DNA of 64,000 nt from contig NZ_CP059724.1 of assembly GCF_022369515.1 (NCBI RefSeq), positions 620,001-684,000 on the forward strand, given 5' to 3'. The notes under the pieces were generated by a model. That model saw only the letters and a program-made list of their open reading frames with translations, did no database searches and was not told the DNA's origin. The position numbers and the translations under genes are program-made. The stretch comes from Paenibacillus sp. 19GGS1-52 (GTDB lineage Bacteria; Bacillota; Bacilli; Paenibacillales; Paenibacillaceae). How positions within the stretch are numbered: the first letter of the stretch is position 1; each line of letters starts with the position of its first letter. Shown piece after piece: positions 54,279 through 63,921 of the stretch.

Positions 54279-56336
54279 ATGCACAAAAAAACGCGTATGA
54301 ACATCCGTTCGAAGCTAGTTCTTACATACCTTCTCGTCTTGTTGGTACCTAGTTTGATTATCGGCTGGCAGACCTATCAAACAGCCAGTACTGAGGTGGG
54401 AAATCAGCTCATGAACAATGCTACTGAAAGCGTATCGGCCGTTAATGGAATCATCAATGCTAATATTCAAGCTAAAATAGACGATATTAATTATTTTGCT
54501 GCGCAGATATCATCCGATGCAGTGAACAGTGAGGCCAATGGCGAATCCTCTGCTGCTCTGAAGGCCAGATTAAAGGAGTATGCCACGCTGCATCCTGATG
54601 TCCTGGATATTTATGTGGGGACAAGCCGGGGAAAAACAATCCATGCAACAGATACCAAACTTCCGGAAGGGTATGACCCGCGCAAAGATAATTCTTATGT
54701 TGATGCGCTTAAGCATGGTAAGGGGATTGTGATCTCACCTGCGTTTCAAACGGTTAATAATGAAATCGCTATCGCAATCTCATCTGTGCTTGAGGGTGGA
54801 AACGGAGTCATGGCGATGAATCTCAACCTTTCCAAGCTGAGTGAGCTAACCAGCCTGAAGGTAGGTAAGAAAGGATATATTTTTATTATTGATAGCAGTA
54901 AGAAATTTCTTGTTCATCCCACTGAGACTATCGGCAAGGAGAGCAACCTGGATTTTATAAAGAAAATGTTCGAGAAAGAAGCTGGAACATTTGATTATGT
55001 CTATAAGGATGCTCAGAAGAAGATGACCTATGAACAAAATGCTCTAACGGGCTGGAGAATTGCGGGAACCATCAGTAAGGATGAGGTTCTAACTGCGACA
55101 GACGATATCCGTAACAAAGCATTCATCGTCATTGCTATCTCTGTGCTCTTCGCACTGGTGCTGATTTATATCAATGTTCGTTCCATTCTGCAGCCGATCC
55201 ATCGATTGGGGAAAGCGACAGAGGTTATAGCTAAAGGGGATCTGTCAGAGGATATTGGGACTTTCCGCAATGATGAGATCGGTATGCTGGCGGAGAATTT
55301 CCGGATTATGGTTTCAAATCTCCGCGAGATGATTATTGGTGTACAAGAGATGACAGACAATGTGTCTTCTTCCGCTGAGGAACTGACTGCCGGTGCTGAT
55401 CAGACAACGCAGGCTATTGAGCATGTCACCATCGCTATTCAAGAGGTGGCGGCAGGTACTGAACGGCAGGTTAACAGCGTGCAAAAAGGGATGGACAGTA
55501 CAGCGGCTACAACTAATGAAGTAGGGCAAATTTCCGAATTGATGCAACAGGTATCAGCAATGATGGACAAAACCTCGCTATCCGCTGCGGAAGGTAACGA
55601 ATCGGTCATCAGCGTTGTGGACAAAATCAACAGCATCCATCAAACGGTGGAAGAGCTTGGTGGTGTAATTGATAATCTCAATGACCGCGCCAGCCATATT
55701 GTCGGAATCGTCGATGTGATTACGGGTATCGCACGGCAGACTAATCTGCTGGCACTGAATGCTTCGATTGAGGCTGCCAGAGCCGGGGAGCATGGACGTG
55801 GGTTTGCTGTAGTCGCTACAGAGGTGCGCAAGCTGGCAGAAGAATCGGAGAAATCAGCAAGGCTGATCTCCGAGCAAATTGCTTCGATTAATGGGGAGAT
55901 GAAACAGGCAACAGCAACCATGGAGAATGCGAAGGAGCGGGTATCCGAGGGGATTATAGCAGTCGATTCCACTGGAAGATCCTTCTCCCGAATCCGCAGA
56001 GCGGTTAAGGGTGCTGCAGAGAAGATCGTAGATATGGGTGGAGCTGTACACACATTAACAGTCGAGGCCGATAGTATGGAAAAAGCTATTCAGGAGATTC
56101 GCAGTATTACCGAGGAATCGGCAAGCAATGCGGAGACAATATCAGCCGCGGCTCAGGAGCAACTGGCATCTGTAGAAGAGATTGCTTCTTCGTCAGCAGA
56201 CCTCAGCCATCTAGCAGATGAACTGCAGAAGTTGGTCGGCCGTTTCAAATTGTACGCTGTGAATGGTGATGCTGAAGCATTACCTATTCCACTGCCAACA
56301 ACAGAGCAGGAGCCTGAACGCGAGTCTACGTTCTGA
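54279..56336 (+). CDS. Methyl-accepting chemotaxis protein with dCache sensor
   Basis: About 685 residues. TM1 (about 15-35) leads to a double-Cache sensor (about 40-275; note the [14 protein letters not shown] and [16 protein letters not shown] strands), TM2, HAMP, and a signalling domain with the hairpin tip [28 protein letters not shown]. It senses an amino acid, organic acid or similar ligand. ATG 54279 is chosen over GTG 54267; neither has a strong site, so the start is uncertain. Repeat copy C follows. Confidence 0.9.
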   Translation: MHKKTRMNIRSKLVLTYLLVLLVPSLIIGWQTYQTASTEVGNQLMNNATESVSAVNGIINANIQAKIDDINYFAAQISSDAVNSEANGESSAALKARLKEYATLHPDVLDIYVGTSRGKTIHATDTKLPEGYDPRKDNSYVDALKHGKGIVISPAFQTVNNEIAIAISSVLEGGNGVMAMNLNLSKLSELTSLKVGKKGYIFIIDSSKKFLVHPTETIGKESNLDFIKKMFEKEAGTFDYVYKDAQKKMTYEQNALTGWRIAGTISKDEVLTATDDIRNKAFIVIAISVLFALVLIYINVRSILQPIHRLGKATEVIAKGDLSEDIGTFRNDEIGMLAENFRIMVSNLREMIIGVQEMTDNVSSSAEELTAGADQTTQAIEHVTIAIQEVAAGTERQVNSVQKGMDSTAATTNEVGQISELMQQVSAMMDKTSLSAAEGNESVISVVDKINSIHQTVEELGGVIDNLNDRASHIVGIVDVITGIARQTNLLALNASIEAARAGEHGRGFAVVATEVRKLAEESEKSARLISEQIASINGEMKQATATMENAKERVSEGIIAVDSTGRSFSRIRRAVKGAAEKIVDMGGAVHTLTVEADSMEKAIQEIRSITEESASNAETISAAAQEQLASVEEIASSSADLSHLADELQKLVGRFKLYAVNGDAEALPIPLPTTEQEPERESTF

Positions 56337-56354
56337 AAATATACTTCATCATCT

Positions 56355-56410
56355 GCGAGAAACGGTTCCTGTCCATCAAAAGGACGGCGAAGCCGTTTCT
56401 TCTTTATATG
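56355..56410 (-). repeat. Dispersed palindromic repeat, copy C (first half)
   Basis: On the minus strand: GAAACGGCTTCGCCGTCC, TTTTGAT, then GGACAGGAACCGTTTC. It matches the first hairpin of copies A and B. On the plus strand it follows the chemoreceptor stop and ends CCGTTTCTTCTTT, so it may serve as its terminator. Confidence 0.72.
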
Positions 56411-56503
56411 TAAATGTCTTACTCTGGCTTTCCTTTTTTACCCCTTTGCAAGTATACTGATAAGCAACAATAAGGGGTTCCGGAAAAGGAGAGAGACGAT
56501 TAC

Positions 56504-57316
56504 ATGGCAGAACAATTAAAAGGTATGATTATCGCCCTTGCGGGTCCACGTAAATCGGAGGAAATGGTCAAGCTAGTGCAGAACATGGGTGGAACGGCCG
56601 TATGCCGCCCTGCACAAGGCACTGTATTTCTGGATGATGAGGCGCTGCGTGAAGGCTTAACCTCCTGGATAAACAATCCGCCACATTGGACCATTCTGAC
56701 AACTGGAATGGGCTTTAACGCTTTGTTCGAAATGGCCGAAAAAATGGAGATCGCCGAACATTTTCTGGAGGTTCTTTCGGGGTCCCTGATTGCAGCAAGA
56801 GGCTATAAAACAGTCAATGCGCTGAAGAAACGTGGACTGGCTCCAGAGGTTCGTGACGACGATGGCAGTACAAGTGGATTAATCCGCGGACTGCAGCCTT
56901 TTGATATGCAAGGCAAAGAGGTAGTGTTGCAGTTGCATGGTGATCCGGCTCCGCGCATGGTCTCTTGGCTGAGTGAGGTTGGCGCGAATACTCGCCAGAT
57001 TTTGCCGTATCGCCATACACCGCCGGAGCCAGGTCAACTGGAAAGATTGCTTGTGGAAGTCATAGAAGGCCGTGTGGATGCTGTTGCTTTTACAAGCGCA
57101 CCACAGTTTCGGTTTCTCGTAGAGTTCGCCCGAGAGCAAGGGAAGCTCGCAGAGTTGCTGAATTCTTTTGAAGAAAAGGTATTAGCCGTTTCGGTAGGCA
57201 GAATTACCTCGGAAGCACTTAAGGAAGAAGGCGTTCAGCGGATTGTTATGCCAGAGCATGAACGAATGGGCAGCATGTTCGTAGAGCTGGGTCGATATGT
57301 GGCTGCGAATCGCTAA
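56504..57316 (+). CDS. Uroporphyrinogen-III synthase family protein (HemD-like)
   Basis: A 270-residue cytoplasmic protein with the two-lobed HemD fold: N-lobe (ALAGPRKSEEMVKLVQNMGG), a conserved TILTTGMG at the hinge, and a C-lobe with AVAFTSAPQFRFL and VSVGRITSEALKEEG. HemD closes the tetrapyrrole ring with inversion of ring D. It is outside a hem operon, so it may be a second copy or part of another route, as is common for stand-alone homologues in Bacillales. GGAGAGAG precedes the start. Confidence 0.82.
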   Translation: MAEQLKGMIIALAGPRKSEEMVKLVQNMGGTAVCRPAQGTVFLDDEALREGLTSWINNPPHWTILTTGMGFNALFEMAEKMEIAEHFLEVLSGSLIAARGYKTVNALKKRGLAPEVRDDDGSTSGLIRGLQPFDMQGKEVVLQLHGDPAPRMVSWLSEVGANTRQILPYRHTPPEPGQLERLLVEVIEGRVDAVAFTSAPQFRFLVEFAREQGKLAELLNSFEEKVLAVSVGRITSEALKEEGVQRIVMPEHERMGSMFVELGRYVAANR

Positions 57317-57467
57317 GAAGAACCCTATTGGAGGTATGCTGGCGGACGGTATCTGAAAAAAGTATGCCCGCTCTGAGCTTGGCGTGAATGGACATCTGCA
57401 GCAGTTTTACTTAGAATATAAACAATGTGTAACTACTAATGATAACGAAATAAGGAGGAGGACACCT

Positions 57468-58100
57468 ATGGACAAGCGAAAATGTCTGTTACTTGGTGAC
57501 TACACCCATCCCCGGTTTCATCCACTGCAGGGAGTGGACCAACAAATTAGCGAAATACTAAATGATTTGCTGATAGTACAGTGCTCGGAGAATAAAAAAT
57601 TGCTGCACAGTGAGCATTTGGCCGGCTATGATCTATGCATTGCCTATAACGAGTTATGGAATGAAACGGTATCGCCTCAACAGACAGCCGGGCTGCTTAG
57701 TTATGTGAGTGGAGGTGGAGGTTTGATCGTGCTGCACACAGGGATCTCACTGGCCAAGCGTTATGAACTGGCCCATCTGATCGGCGGTCGCTTCACGGGC
57801 CATCCAGCCTACACTACCTTGAACTTTAAGGTGCTGGAACATAACATTACGGAAGGTATAGAGGACTTCCAATTGGACGAAGAGCCTTATCGCTTTGAAT
57901 TCGATCCGTTTACGGAGAAGACTATTCTGCTTGAGTATGAGGAAGACGGAGAAAGACGCCCCGCAGCCTGGTGTCATAGTTACGGACTTGGCAGGGTTGT
58001 TGTCCTTATGCCTGGTCATCATGAGCCATCCTTTCGCCATCCGGCGATACGGAAATTGATTCTGCAGGCTGCGACTTGGGCTGCGCGTATTCCAAGATAA
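57468..58100 (+). CDS. ThuA-like domain protein
   Basis: The product has 210 residues from ATG 57468, which follows AAGGAGGAGG; the longer frame to 57384 lacks a site. The fold is that of class I glutamine amidotransferase-like ThuA proteins: LLGDYTHPRFHPL, YVSGGGGLIVLHTG and GRVVVLMPGHHEPSF, with a conserved His in the last two. ThuA takes part in sugar use in rhizobia, possibly with Gfo/Idh/MocA dehydrogenases, of which this window has two, but they lie far away. Function here is unproven. Confidence 0.82.
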   Translation: MDKRKCLLLGDYTHPRFHPLQGVDQQISEILNDLLIVQCSENKKLLHSEHLAGYDLCIAYNELWNETVSPQQTAGLLSYVSGGGGLIVLHTGISLAKRYELAHLIGGRFTGHPAYTTLNFKVLEHNITEGIEDFQLDEEPYRFEFDPFTEKTILLEYEEDGERRPAAWCHSYGLGRVVVLMPGHHEPSFRHPAIRKLILQAATWAARIPR

Positions 58101-58129
58101 AAATAAATCAGGCTATGAAACGTGTAACT

Positions 58130-58158
58130 TTGGAAAAGCAGGGTTAGTGGGGTATACT
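58130..58158 (+). promoter_or_regulatory. Promoter of the phasin-like/UbiB operon
   Basis: TTGGAA (58130-58135), a 17-bp spacer and TATACT (58153-58158), about 50 bp before the first gene. Confidence 0.7.
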
Positions 58159-58210
58159 TTAACCATAACTTCTGTTTGTAACGAAACGGAATCTTTGGGA
58201 GGAAAGTGCC

Positions 58211-58558
58211 ATGAGTGATTTGTTTAAAAAAGCGATCTCTTTAGGATTGGGCCTCACCATTGTCAGCAAGGAAAAAGTCGAGAAGGTTGTTGAAGAACTG
58301 GTTAAACGCGGAGAGCTTGCTCCCTCTGAATCCAAAGCGCTAGTTGACCGTCTGGTTGAGCGCGGTGACGAGGAACGCGGAGTCTTTAAATCTGCGGTGC
58401 AGGAGCAGGTTCAGCGTGTGTTAAAGGAGTTAAAGGTACCTGTACAAAGTGATATAGCCGAGCTGGAAGTACGAATTGCAGGTTTGGAACGTCGTGTGGC
58501 TGAGCTGGAGGGCAGTGCTCCCCTAGAGGGAACATTGCCGGAAACGCGTACGGAATAA
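58211..58558 (+). CDS. Phasin-like coiled-coil protein
   Basis: A 115-residue protein: a short hydrophobic N-terminus (KKAISLGLGLTIVSKEKVEKVVEELVKRGEL) and two amphipathic helices with a heptad-like ending (ELEVRIAGLERRVAELEG). It fits the phasin-related/PhaF-like family, small helix-forming proteins that coat storage granules or partner UbiB kinases. Its stop is directly followed by the ubiB-like start (TAAATG). The pairing is widespread in Firmicutes, which suggests it is an accessory of that kinase. Confidence 0.75.
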   Translation: MSDLFKKAISLGLGLTIVSKEKVEKVVEELVKRGELAPSESKALVDRLVERGDEERGVFKSAVQEQVQRVLKELKVPVQSDIAELEVRIAGLERRVAELEGSAPLEGTLPETRTE

Positions 58559-60229
58559 ATGGCGGTCCGCATCAGACATGCCGGACGTTACCAAGCAATT
58601 GCCATGGCGCTTATGCGTCATGGCTTCGGTTATATGGTCGAGGAGCTGGGGCTCTATCATCTTTTATCCCTTCCACGCCGGCTCGTGACGCAGGAAGTTC
58701 ACTTAAGTCTTACACTTGGGGAGCGCATTCGCCTTGTACTGGAGGAGTTGGGCCCAACCTTTATTAAACTGGGCCAGCTTGCTAGTACAAGGTCTGATCT
58801 GCTGCCTGATTCCATAATTCAAGAACTGGTGAAGCTGCAGGATAATGTGCCGCCGTTCTCTGCGGAGAGTGCGCGTGCAATCGTCGAGCAGGAATTGGAT
58901 CAGCATCTGGAGGAGATCTTCGCTTCCTTCGATAATAAACCGCTTGCCGCAGCCTCAATCGGTCAGGTCCATCGCGCCGTACTGCATAACGGACAAGCTG
59001 TCGCGATCAAAATTCAGCGTCCCGGTGTTCTGCGGACGATGAGCCGTGATTTGGAGATTCTGCGTGACCTAAGCGCTCTTGCCGAGAGAAGAATGGACTG
59101 GGCGAAGCAGTATGGACTATCACGAATGACAGAAGAGTTCACGAAGTCGCTGCTTGCTGAGCTTGATTACAGTCAAGAAGGCCGCAACGCGGAGAAAATT
59201 GCCCAGCAGCTAACGGATCAAGACGGGATCTATATTCCGTCGATCCATTGGGACTACACCTCCACGCGGGTTCTGACGATGGATTTCGTGGAGGGCATTA
59301 CCTTAAACCGCCGTGATGAGCTGATCAGCAAAGGCTTTAAGCTTAAGGAAGTTGCCCAGAAACTCGTGGAGATGATGCTGAAGCAAATCTTTATTCACGG
59401 CTTCTTTCATGCTGATCCTCATCCCGGGAATGTAATGCTGATGGATAATGGCAGGCTGGCACTGATTGATTTTGGCATGGTGGGACGGCTGAGCGAGGAG
59501 ATGAAGGATCATCTATCTGCGCTCATTATCGCACTAATGCGTAAAAATACAGATTCTATGGTGCGGGCGATTCTACGGCTTGGAGTTATTAGTGAGGACG
59601 CTGATCGAGCTGCGTTGCATGATGATATGGACCGGATGCGGGAAGAATATTATGATGTCCCTTTCCATAAAGTTAGCATCGGCAAGGCGCTGAACGATCT
59701 TTTTGGAATTGCACGCAAGCATCGGCTCGTCATCCCGCCGGATTTGGCTATGCTAGGCAAAACAATGCTGACCTTAGAAGGCGTTGTCGGGAATATGGAC
59801 CCATCCTTCAGTATTGTGCAGATGGCTGAGCCCTTTGGCCGCCAACTGGTGAAGCAACGCTTCAGCAGCAATAGGCTGCAGCGCAAGCTTTGGGGTGGTG
59901 TAGCGGATCTCGTGGAAAGTCTGGTAGAGCTTCCGGCACAGGCAAGGCAGTTGTCTTCATTGATCAGCAAGGGGAAGCTTAAGGTAGAGGTTGGCGTGCC
60001 GGAGCTGCAGAGTCTTATGCGCAAGATCGACCGGGTGGGGAACCGCTTGTCCTTCAGCATAGTGCTGCTGGCGTTCAGCATTATTATGGTGGGTCTGATT
60101 ATAGGTTCCTCGCTGCGCGGCGAACCTTCGCTAATCTGGGACTTCCCTTCGGTAGAGATCGGTGGTGTAGTGGCGCTGCTGCTGTTCCTGTGGCTGCTAT
60201 TCTCGATTTTTAAGTCAGGGAGGTTCTAG
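58559..60229 (+). CDS. ABC1/UbiB/AarF-family atypical kinase
   Basis: A 556-residue protein. The N-terminal KxGQ motif ([16 protein letters not shown]), the Ala-rich loop in place of a P-loop ([11 protein letters not shown]), the ATP-binding Lys (VAIKIQRPG) and the catalytic segments [10 protein letters not shown] and LIDFGMVG are all present. Two C-terminal TM helices (about 500-520 and 530-550) anchor it. UbiB proteins support ubiquinone or menaquinone biosynthesis and lipid homeostasis. It is cotranscribed with the phasin-like gene. A menaquinone link to the tandem prenyltransferases at 20-22 kb is possible. Confidence 0.9.
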   Translation: MAVRIRHAGRYQAIAMALMRHGFGYMVEELGLYHLLSLPRRLVTQEVHLSLTLGERIRLVLEELGPTFIKLGQLASTRSDLLPDSIIQELVKLQDNVPPFSAESARAIVEQELDQHLEEIFASFDNKPLAAASIGQVHRAVLHNGQAVAIKIQRPGVLRTMSRDLEILRDLSALAERRMDWAKQYGLSRMTEEFTKSLLAELDYSQEGRNAEKIAQQLTDQDGIYIPSIHWDYTSTRVLTMDFVEGITLNRRDELISKGFKLKEVAQKLVEMMLKQIFIHGFFHADPHPGNVMLMDNGRLALIDFGMVGRLSEEMKDHLSALIIALMRKNTDSMVRAILRLGVISEDADRAALHDDMDRMREEYYDVPFHKVSIGKALNDLFGIARKHRLVIPPDLAMLGKTMLTLEGVVGNMDPSFSIVQMAEPFGRQLVKQRFSSNRLQRKLWGGVADLVESLVELPAQARQLSSLISKGKLKVEVGVPELQSLMRKIDRVGNRLSFSIVLLAFSIIMVGLIIGSSLRGEPSLIWDFPSVEIGGVVALLLFLWLLFSIFKSGRF

Positions 60230-60354
60230 GAACTGAGGGATTTAATAATAATTCTTCGGCAGTTACACACAAATGACATTGTATCAAGTACAATATAAAG
60301 GATGACTTTCACTTCTATACGTATAAAATGTTGCAGAATCTAGAATTCTCTATA

Positions 60355-60500
60355 AAAGCCCCATTTGAATGGATTGTAAGTCTGAATGTCCGGTGGATCG
60401 CTGCCCCAGAAACCGAACTTTGACCGCAACTTTCAATGGGTCAAGGATAAAATGGGACGGAAGGACTCCTGTGGGGTTCTTCCGCTTTTGTTTGAATATA
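60355..60500 (+). ncRNA. Candidate structured leader with terminator, upstream of the DEAD-box helicase
   Basis: The gap 60230-60687 holds no gene. CCCCATTT (60359) pairs with AAATGGG (60450) at a distance; inside, TTGACC and GGTCAA form another stem. Directly afterwards CGGAAG and CTTCCG form a hairpin followed by CTTTTGTTT, like an intrinsic terminator. This succession suggests a regulatory leader or small RNA. It matches no riboswitch class I recognise. Between it and the gene nothing else is visible. Confidence 0.45.
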
Positions 60501-60687
60501 CGCTGTACTTGCTTATATTAATCCGGGAAATGGATACTTATAAGTTATGCCTTGCATAGCTGCATCGGAAGCATACGCTTTATAAGGAACGCCAGGCTCT
60601 AAGGCATGGAGCAGGTCTTTTGTGGAAGACGGAAAGTTTGGGGAAAGTAATAATCAAATTAAAATGAGGAAAAGCGAGGTGGACAAT

Positions 60688-62583
60688 TTGCCGGGTTTTA
60701 AAGAATTAGGAGTTTCAGAATTATTGAGCACGTTGCTTCAAGGTCAAGGTATCGTTAAGCCTACACCAGTACAGGAAGAAGCGATTCCGCCATTGGTACA
60801 AGGACTGGATGTTATTGCCAGAGCAAAGACGGGAACAGGTAAAACGTTGGCTTTCCTGCTGCCAATTATGGACAAGATCTATATCGAGCGGGCCTATCCG
60901 CAAGCACTGATCTTGGCTCCAACACGCGAGCTTGCGCTGCAGATTACGGAAGAGGCACGCAAACTGGCACGGCACACTGAGGTAAAGATCTTGGCTGTTT
61001 ATGGTGGACAGGATGTAGAGAAACAGCTGCGCAAGCTTGAAGGTGGCAGACATCTTATTATCGGGACACCAGGCAGAATTCTGGACCATATGCGCCGGGG
61101 AACGCTTGATTTGGATAACGTCAAAATGCTCGTTCTGGATGAAGCCGACCAAATGCTGCATATGGGCTTCCTGGAGGATGTAGAGACGATTATAACGGCC
61201 GTTCCTTACCGCCGTCAAACGATGCTGTTCTCGGCTACGATGCCTGATCCGGTTAAGCGCCTTGCTGCTAATTATATGAAAGAGCCACTGGATATCGTCA
61301 TCAAGAGCGGTTCACCGATTCCACTGGACAATATACAACAGCAGGTCATTGAATGTTCTGACCGCAATAAAGAGGAAGCTCTTAAAGGATTAATCGAACG
61401 GGATCGTCCCTATTTGGCGATTGTGTTCTGCCGGACGAAACGTCGGGTATCCAAGCTGAATGAAGCGCTGCGTGAAGCTGGTTATGATTGTGACGAGCTG
61501 CACGGCGATTTGTCACAGGGTAAACGCGAAGCAGTGATGAAAAGATTCCGCGAAGCGAAGCTGCAAATTCTTGTAGCGACCGATGTAGCGGCTCGTGGCC
61601 TAGATGTTGAAGGAATTACCCATATTTTTAACTATGACTTGCCGCTTGATGCGGATAGCTATATTCACCGGATTGGCCGGACAGGCCGTGCCGGTGGCAA
61701 AGGATTGGCCATCACTTTCGTCTCCCCACGGGAGCAAGGCGGTCTGGATTTGATCGAGCATGGCATTTCGCAGCGGTTGGATCGCCGTCGTTACGAGAAG
61801 GATGAATTCGGAGTCGGCGAATTCAGCAACGTGCAGGTCGGCGGTGGCCGTCATGGCGGAAGTCGCCAAGGCGCGGCTCCCGAGTCGGCGCGGGCCGGTC
61901 GTGGACCGAAGACCGCTAGCCGTGGTCAAGGACGCAGCGGCGGAGCGCCGCGTGCAGATGGCAGTGCGCGTCAGGGTGGACGCGGCCGTGGCAAGGATGC
62001 AGGCGGCTGGGCAGCGCCTGCGGAGCAGGGACAACGCAGCCGGCCAGAAGCGGCAGCGGGCGGCAAGCGCAGCGCTTATAGCGCAGCTAGCGCACCACGC
62101 GGCGGCGGCGCAGGCGCAGCCAAAACGGGTGGACAAGCCAGCGGTAAAACAGCTGGTGTACCAAGAGTAGGCGGCGGCTACGGTGCTTTTGCTTCCAGAG
62201 GCGATAGCCCGGCAGCAGCAGCTAGTGCTGGCGGACAGCGCGGTGCGAACAGACCAGGAGCTTCCTCAAAAGGTGCACCAAGCAGCGGCTATAGCGAGAA
62301 TGTAACCAGAGGAGCAGACGGTGGCGCTTATGCTGGAGGCACACCACGTGGTGGCTTGGGCAGCGGTTACGGCACCGGCCCATCCAAAGGTAAAGGTAAA
62401 GGCGGAAGCTACAGTTCCGGTGGTCCCTCAAAGGGTGGCAGTAAAGGCGGCTACGGCGCTAAGGGCGGTTCAGGTGCAGGTAAAAGCACTCGCAATAGCA
62501 CTGGCGGCGGCGGTGCTTCACGCAGTACGCGCAGCACGGGTTCCGGTGGTTTTAAGAGCGGCGGACGTGGCACATCCAGATAA
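60688..62583 (+). CDS. DEAD-box RNA helicase with long Gly/Ser/Lys-rich tail (CshA/DeaD-like)
   Basis: The 631-residue product starts at TTG 60688, 5 nt after GAGGTGG; a longer GTG frame to 60622 lacks a site. Helicase motifs in order: Q-motif (KPTPVQEEAIP), Walker A AKTGTGKT, PTREL, DEAD (VLDEADQM), SAT, and HRIGRTGRAG. The core ends near residue 365. The remaining about 260 residues are of low complexity, with RG/GG/KG and Ala-Ser repeats and no folded RNA-binding domain. Such tails bind RNA non-specifically and can drive condensates. DNA of the tail is very GC-rich compared with neighbours. A candidate leader may regulate it. Confidence 0.88.
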   Translation: MPGFKELGVSELLSTLLQGQGIVKPTPVQEEAIPPLVQGLDVIARAKTGTGKTLAFLLPIMDKIYIERAYPQALILAPTRELALQITEEARKLARHTEVKILAVYGGQDVEKQLRKLEGGRHLIIGTPGRILDHMRRGTLDLDNVKMLVLDEADQMLHMGFLEDVETIITAVPYRRQTMLFSATMPDPVKRLAANYMKEPLDIVIKSGSPIPLDNIQQQVIECSDRNKEEALKGLIERDRPYLAIVFCRTKRRVSKLNEALREAGYDCDELHGDLSQGKREAVMKRFREAKLQILVATDVAARGLDVEGITHIFNYDLPLDADSYIHRIGRTGRAGGKGLAITFVSPREQGGLDLIEHGISQRLDRRRYEKDEFGVGEFSNVQVGGGRHGGSRQGAAPESARAGRGPKTASRGQGRSGGAPRADGSARQGGRGRGKDAGGWAAPAEQGQRSRPEAAAGGKRSAYSAASAPRGGGAGAAKTGGQASGKTAGVPRVGGGYGAFASRGDSPAAAASAGGQRGANRPGASSKGAPSSGYSENVTRGADGGAYAGGTPRGGLGSGYGTGPSKGKGKGGSYSSGGPSKGGSKGGYGAKGGSGAGKSTRNSTGGGGASRSTRSTGSGGFKSGGRGTSR

Positions 62584-62609
62584 AGGCGCTAGACATAGAT
62601 AGATCAAAT

Positions 62610-62660
62610 GGTTACCATAGGGCAGTTAGCAGAATGCTAATGACCTATGGTAACCTTTGT
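62610..62660 (+). terminator. Intrinsic terminator of the DEAD-box gene
   Basis: GGTTACCATAGG pairs with CCTATGGTAACC around a loop with its own inner GCAG/CTGC-like bases and is followed by TTTGTTT. Confidence 0.83.
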
Positions 62661-62662
62661 TT

Positions 62663-62700
62663 AAAGATAAGAATTTATAGGTTTCACACGGCAATTATCT
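62663..62700 (-). repeat. Dispersed palindromic repeat, copy E (partial)
   Basis: On the minus strand: AGATAATTGCC, GTGTGAAACC, then TATAAATTCTTATC. It matches the end of copies B and D and starts two bases after the helicase terminator. Confidence 0.6.
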
Positions 62701-62841
62701 GATTAATGCTGAAACATTTTGGGCCTAAAGCCTGTCTAATAGCTAAATAGAAGTAGTTAACTATGCTTACGAAGCGAGTTTTGTACGAAGTAACTCAATG
62801 TTGTAATACTAACAAAACTTTTAGGAGGAATACGTTTACCC

Positions 62842-63774
62842 ATGTCCAAAAAAGCTAGAATTCTCATTTTGTTCATTGTTGTGATCGCCATCGGTTGGGG
62901 AATAGGAAAGTATGCGACTCCTTCTGCCTCGCAGGAAGAAGGAACTAGTATAAGTGAACAGAACGATCTCCAGGGTCAGCCTGTGGCAACTCCGGACTCC
63001 TCGACTGTTATGGGTGAAGCATCGGCCGAGCCGGATCCTACTGTGACAACTAGTGCTGCTCCAGAAGAAACGGCTACGCCTCATGAAGCTTCTCCAGTAC
63101 CAGCAATAACAGTAAAAGCAACTGCAACAAGAGCACCAGCAACAAATAAGCCAACTAATCATTCCGGGAATGATGCAGAGCAGACGGCTGCTGAGCCGGA
63201 TAGTATAACGGTGATGGTAAACAAGCAGTACAAGCTGCCTAATCACTATAAACCGACTGATCTGGTTTATCCGAATGTACCCTTTACCTTCACTGAGAAG
63301 ATTGAGAAGCGCATGATGCGCAGTGCTGCTGCTAAGGCGTTGGAGAAAATGTTCGCAGGTGCAAAGTCTGGCGGCATTTATTTGGCCGGTGTTTCCGCCT
63401 ATCGTTCCGAAGCGACGCAGACCACGTTATTCAACCGTTATGTAGCGAAGGATGGAGAAGAGAAGGCTCGCACCTACAGCGCAGTGCCTGGCCATAGCGA
63501 GCATCAGACAGGATTATCTATCGATGTCTCGGGCAGTACTGGCAAATGTGCCGCAGAAAGCTGCTTTGGCGGAACAAAGGAAGCCAAGTGGCTAGCCAAG
63601 CATGCTTCAGAATATGGATTTATCATTCGTTATCCAGAAGGTAAAGAGGCTATAACGGGATATATGTATGAACCATGGCATATTCGTTATGTCGGCAAGG
63701 ATATTGCAACTTCAATAGCTAAGAGCAACAGTACGCTGGAAGAATATTTTGATGCAATACCAGTATCTAAATAA
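62842..63774 (+). CDS. VanY-like D-alanyl-D-alanine carboxypeptidase (peptidase M15B)
   Basis: A 310-residue exported protein. An N-terminal TM/signal segment (about 5-22) is followed by a long Thr/Pro/Ala/Ser-rich spacer (to about 125), then the M15B domain. Zinc ligands are in PGHSEHQTGLSIDVS (His and Asp) and EPWHIRYVG (His, with the catalytic Glu just upstream); SAYRS is the conserved Arg region. It trims the terminal D-Ala of peptidoglycan stem peptides outside the membrane. AGGAGG precedes the start. Two cysteines (CAAESC) may form a disulfide. Confidence 0.9.
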   Translation: MSKKARILILFIVVIAIGWGIGKYATPSASQEEGTSISEQNDLQGQPVATPDSSTVMGEASAEPDPTVTTSAAPEETATPHEASPVPAITVKATATRAPATNKPTNHSGNDAEQTAAEPDSITVMVNKQYKLPNHYKPTDLVYPNVPFTFTEKIEKRMMRSAAAKALEKMFAGAKSGGIYLAGVSAYRSEATQTTLFNRYVAKDGEEKARTYSAVPGHSEHQTGLSIDVSGSTGKCAAESCFGGTKEAKWLAKHASEYGFIIRYPEGKEAITGYMYEPWHIRYVGKDIATSIAKSNSTLEEYFDAIPVSK

Positions 63775-63795
63775 ACCATACAGCCTAGTTAGGCA

Positions 63796-63836
63796 AGCAG
63801 TCCTGAGAAATTGACGGGGCTGCTTATTTTTGTCCA
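63796..63836 (+). terminator. Intrinsic terminator of the carboxypeptidase gene
   Basis: AAGCAGTCC pairs with GGGCTGCTT (one G-U) and is followed by ATTTTT. Confidence 0.78.
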
Positions 63837-63921
63837 CTCATCGTCTAGGAATGAGAGGCCCGTGATATAATATTGGGGATCTATATCCGGAAACGATCTT
63901 TCTTAATGGAGAGCTGTCCTA

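Noticed and set aside
61600..62170. Long open frames on the opposite strand and in another frame within the helicase tail region
   Set aside because: They are by-products of the GC-rich repetitive tail: no ribosome site, no domain, and Ala/Arg/Thr-rich composition typical of shadow frames.
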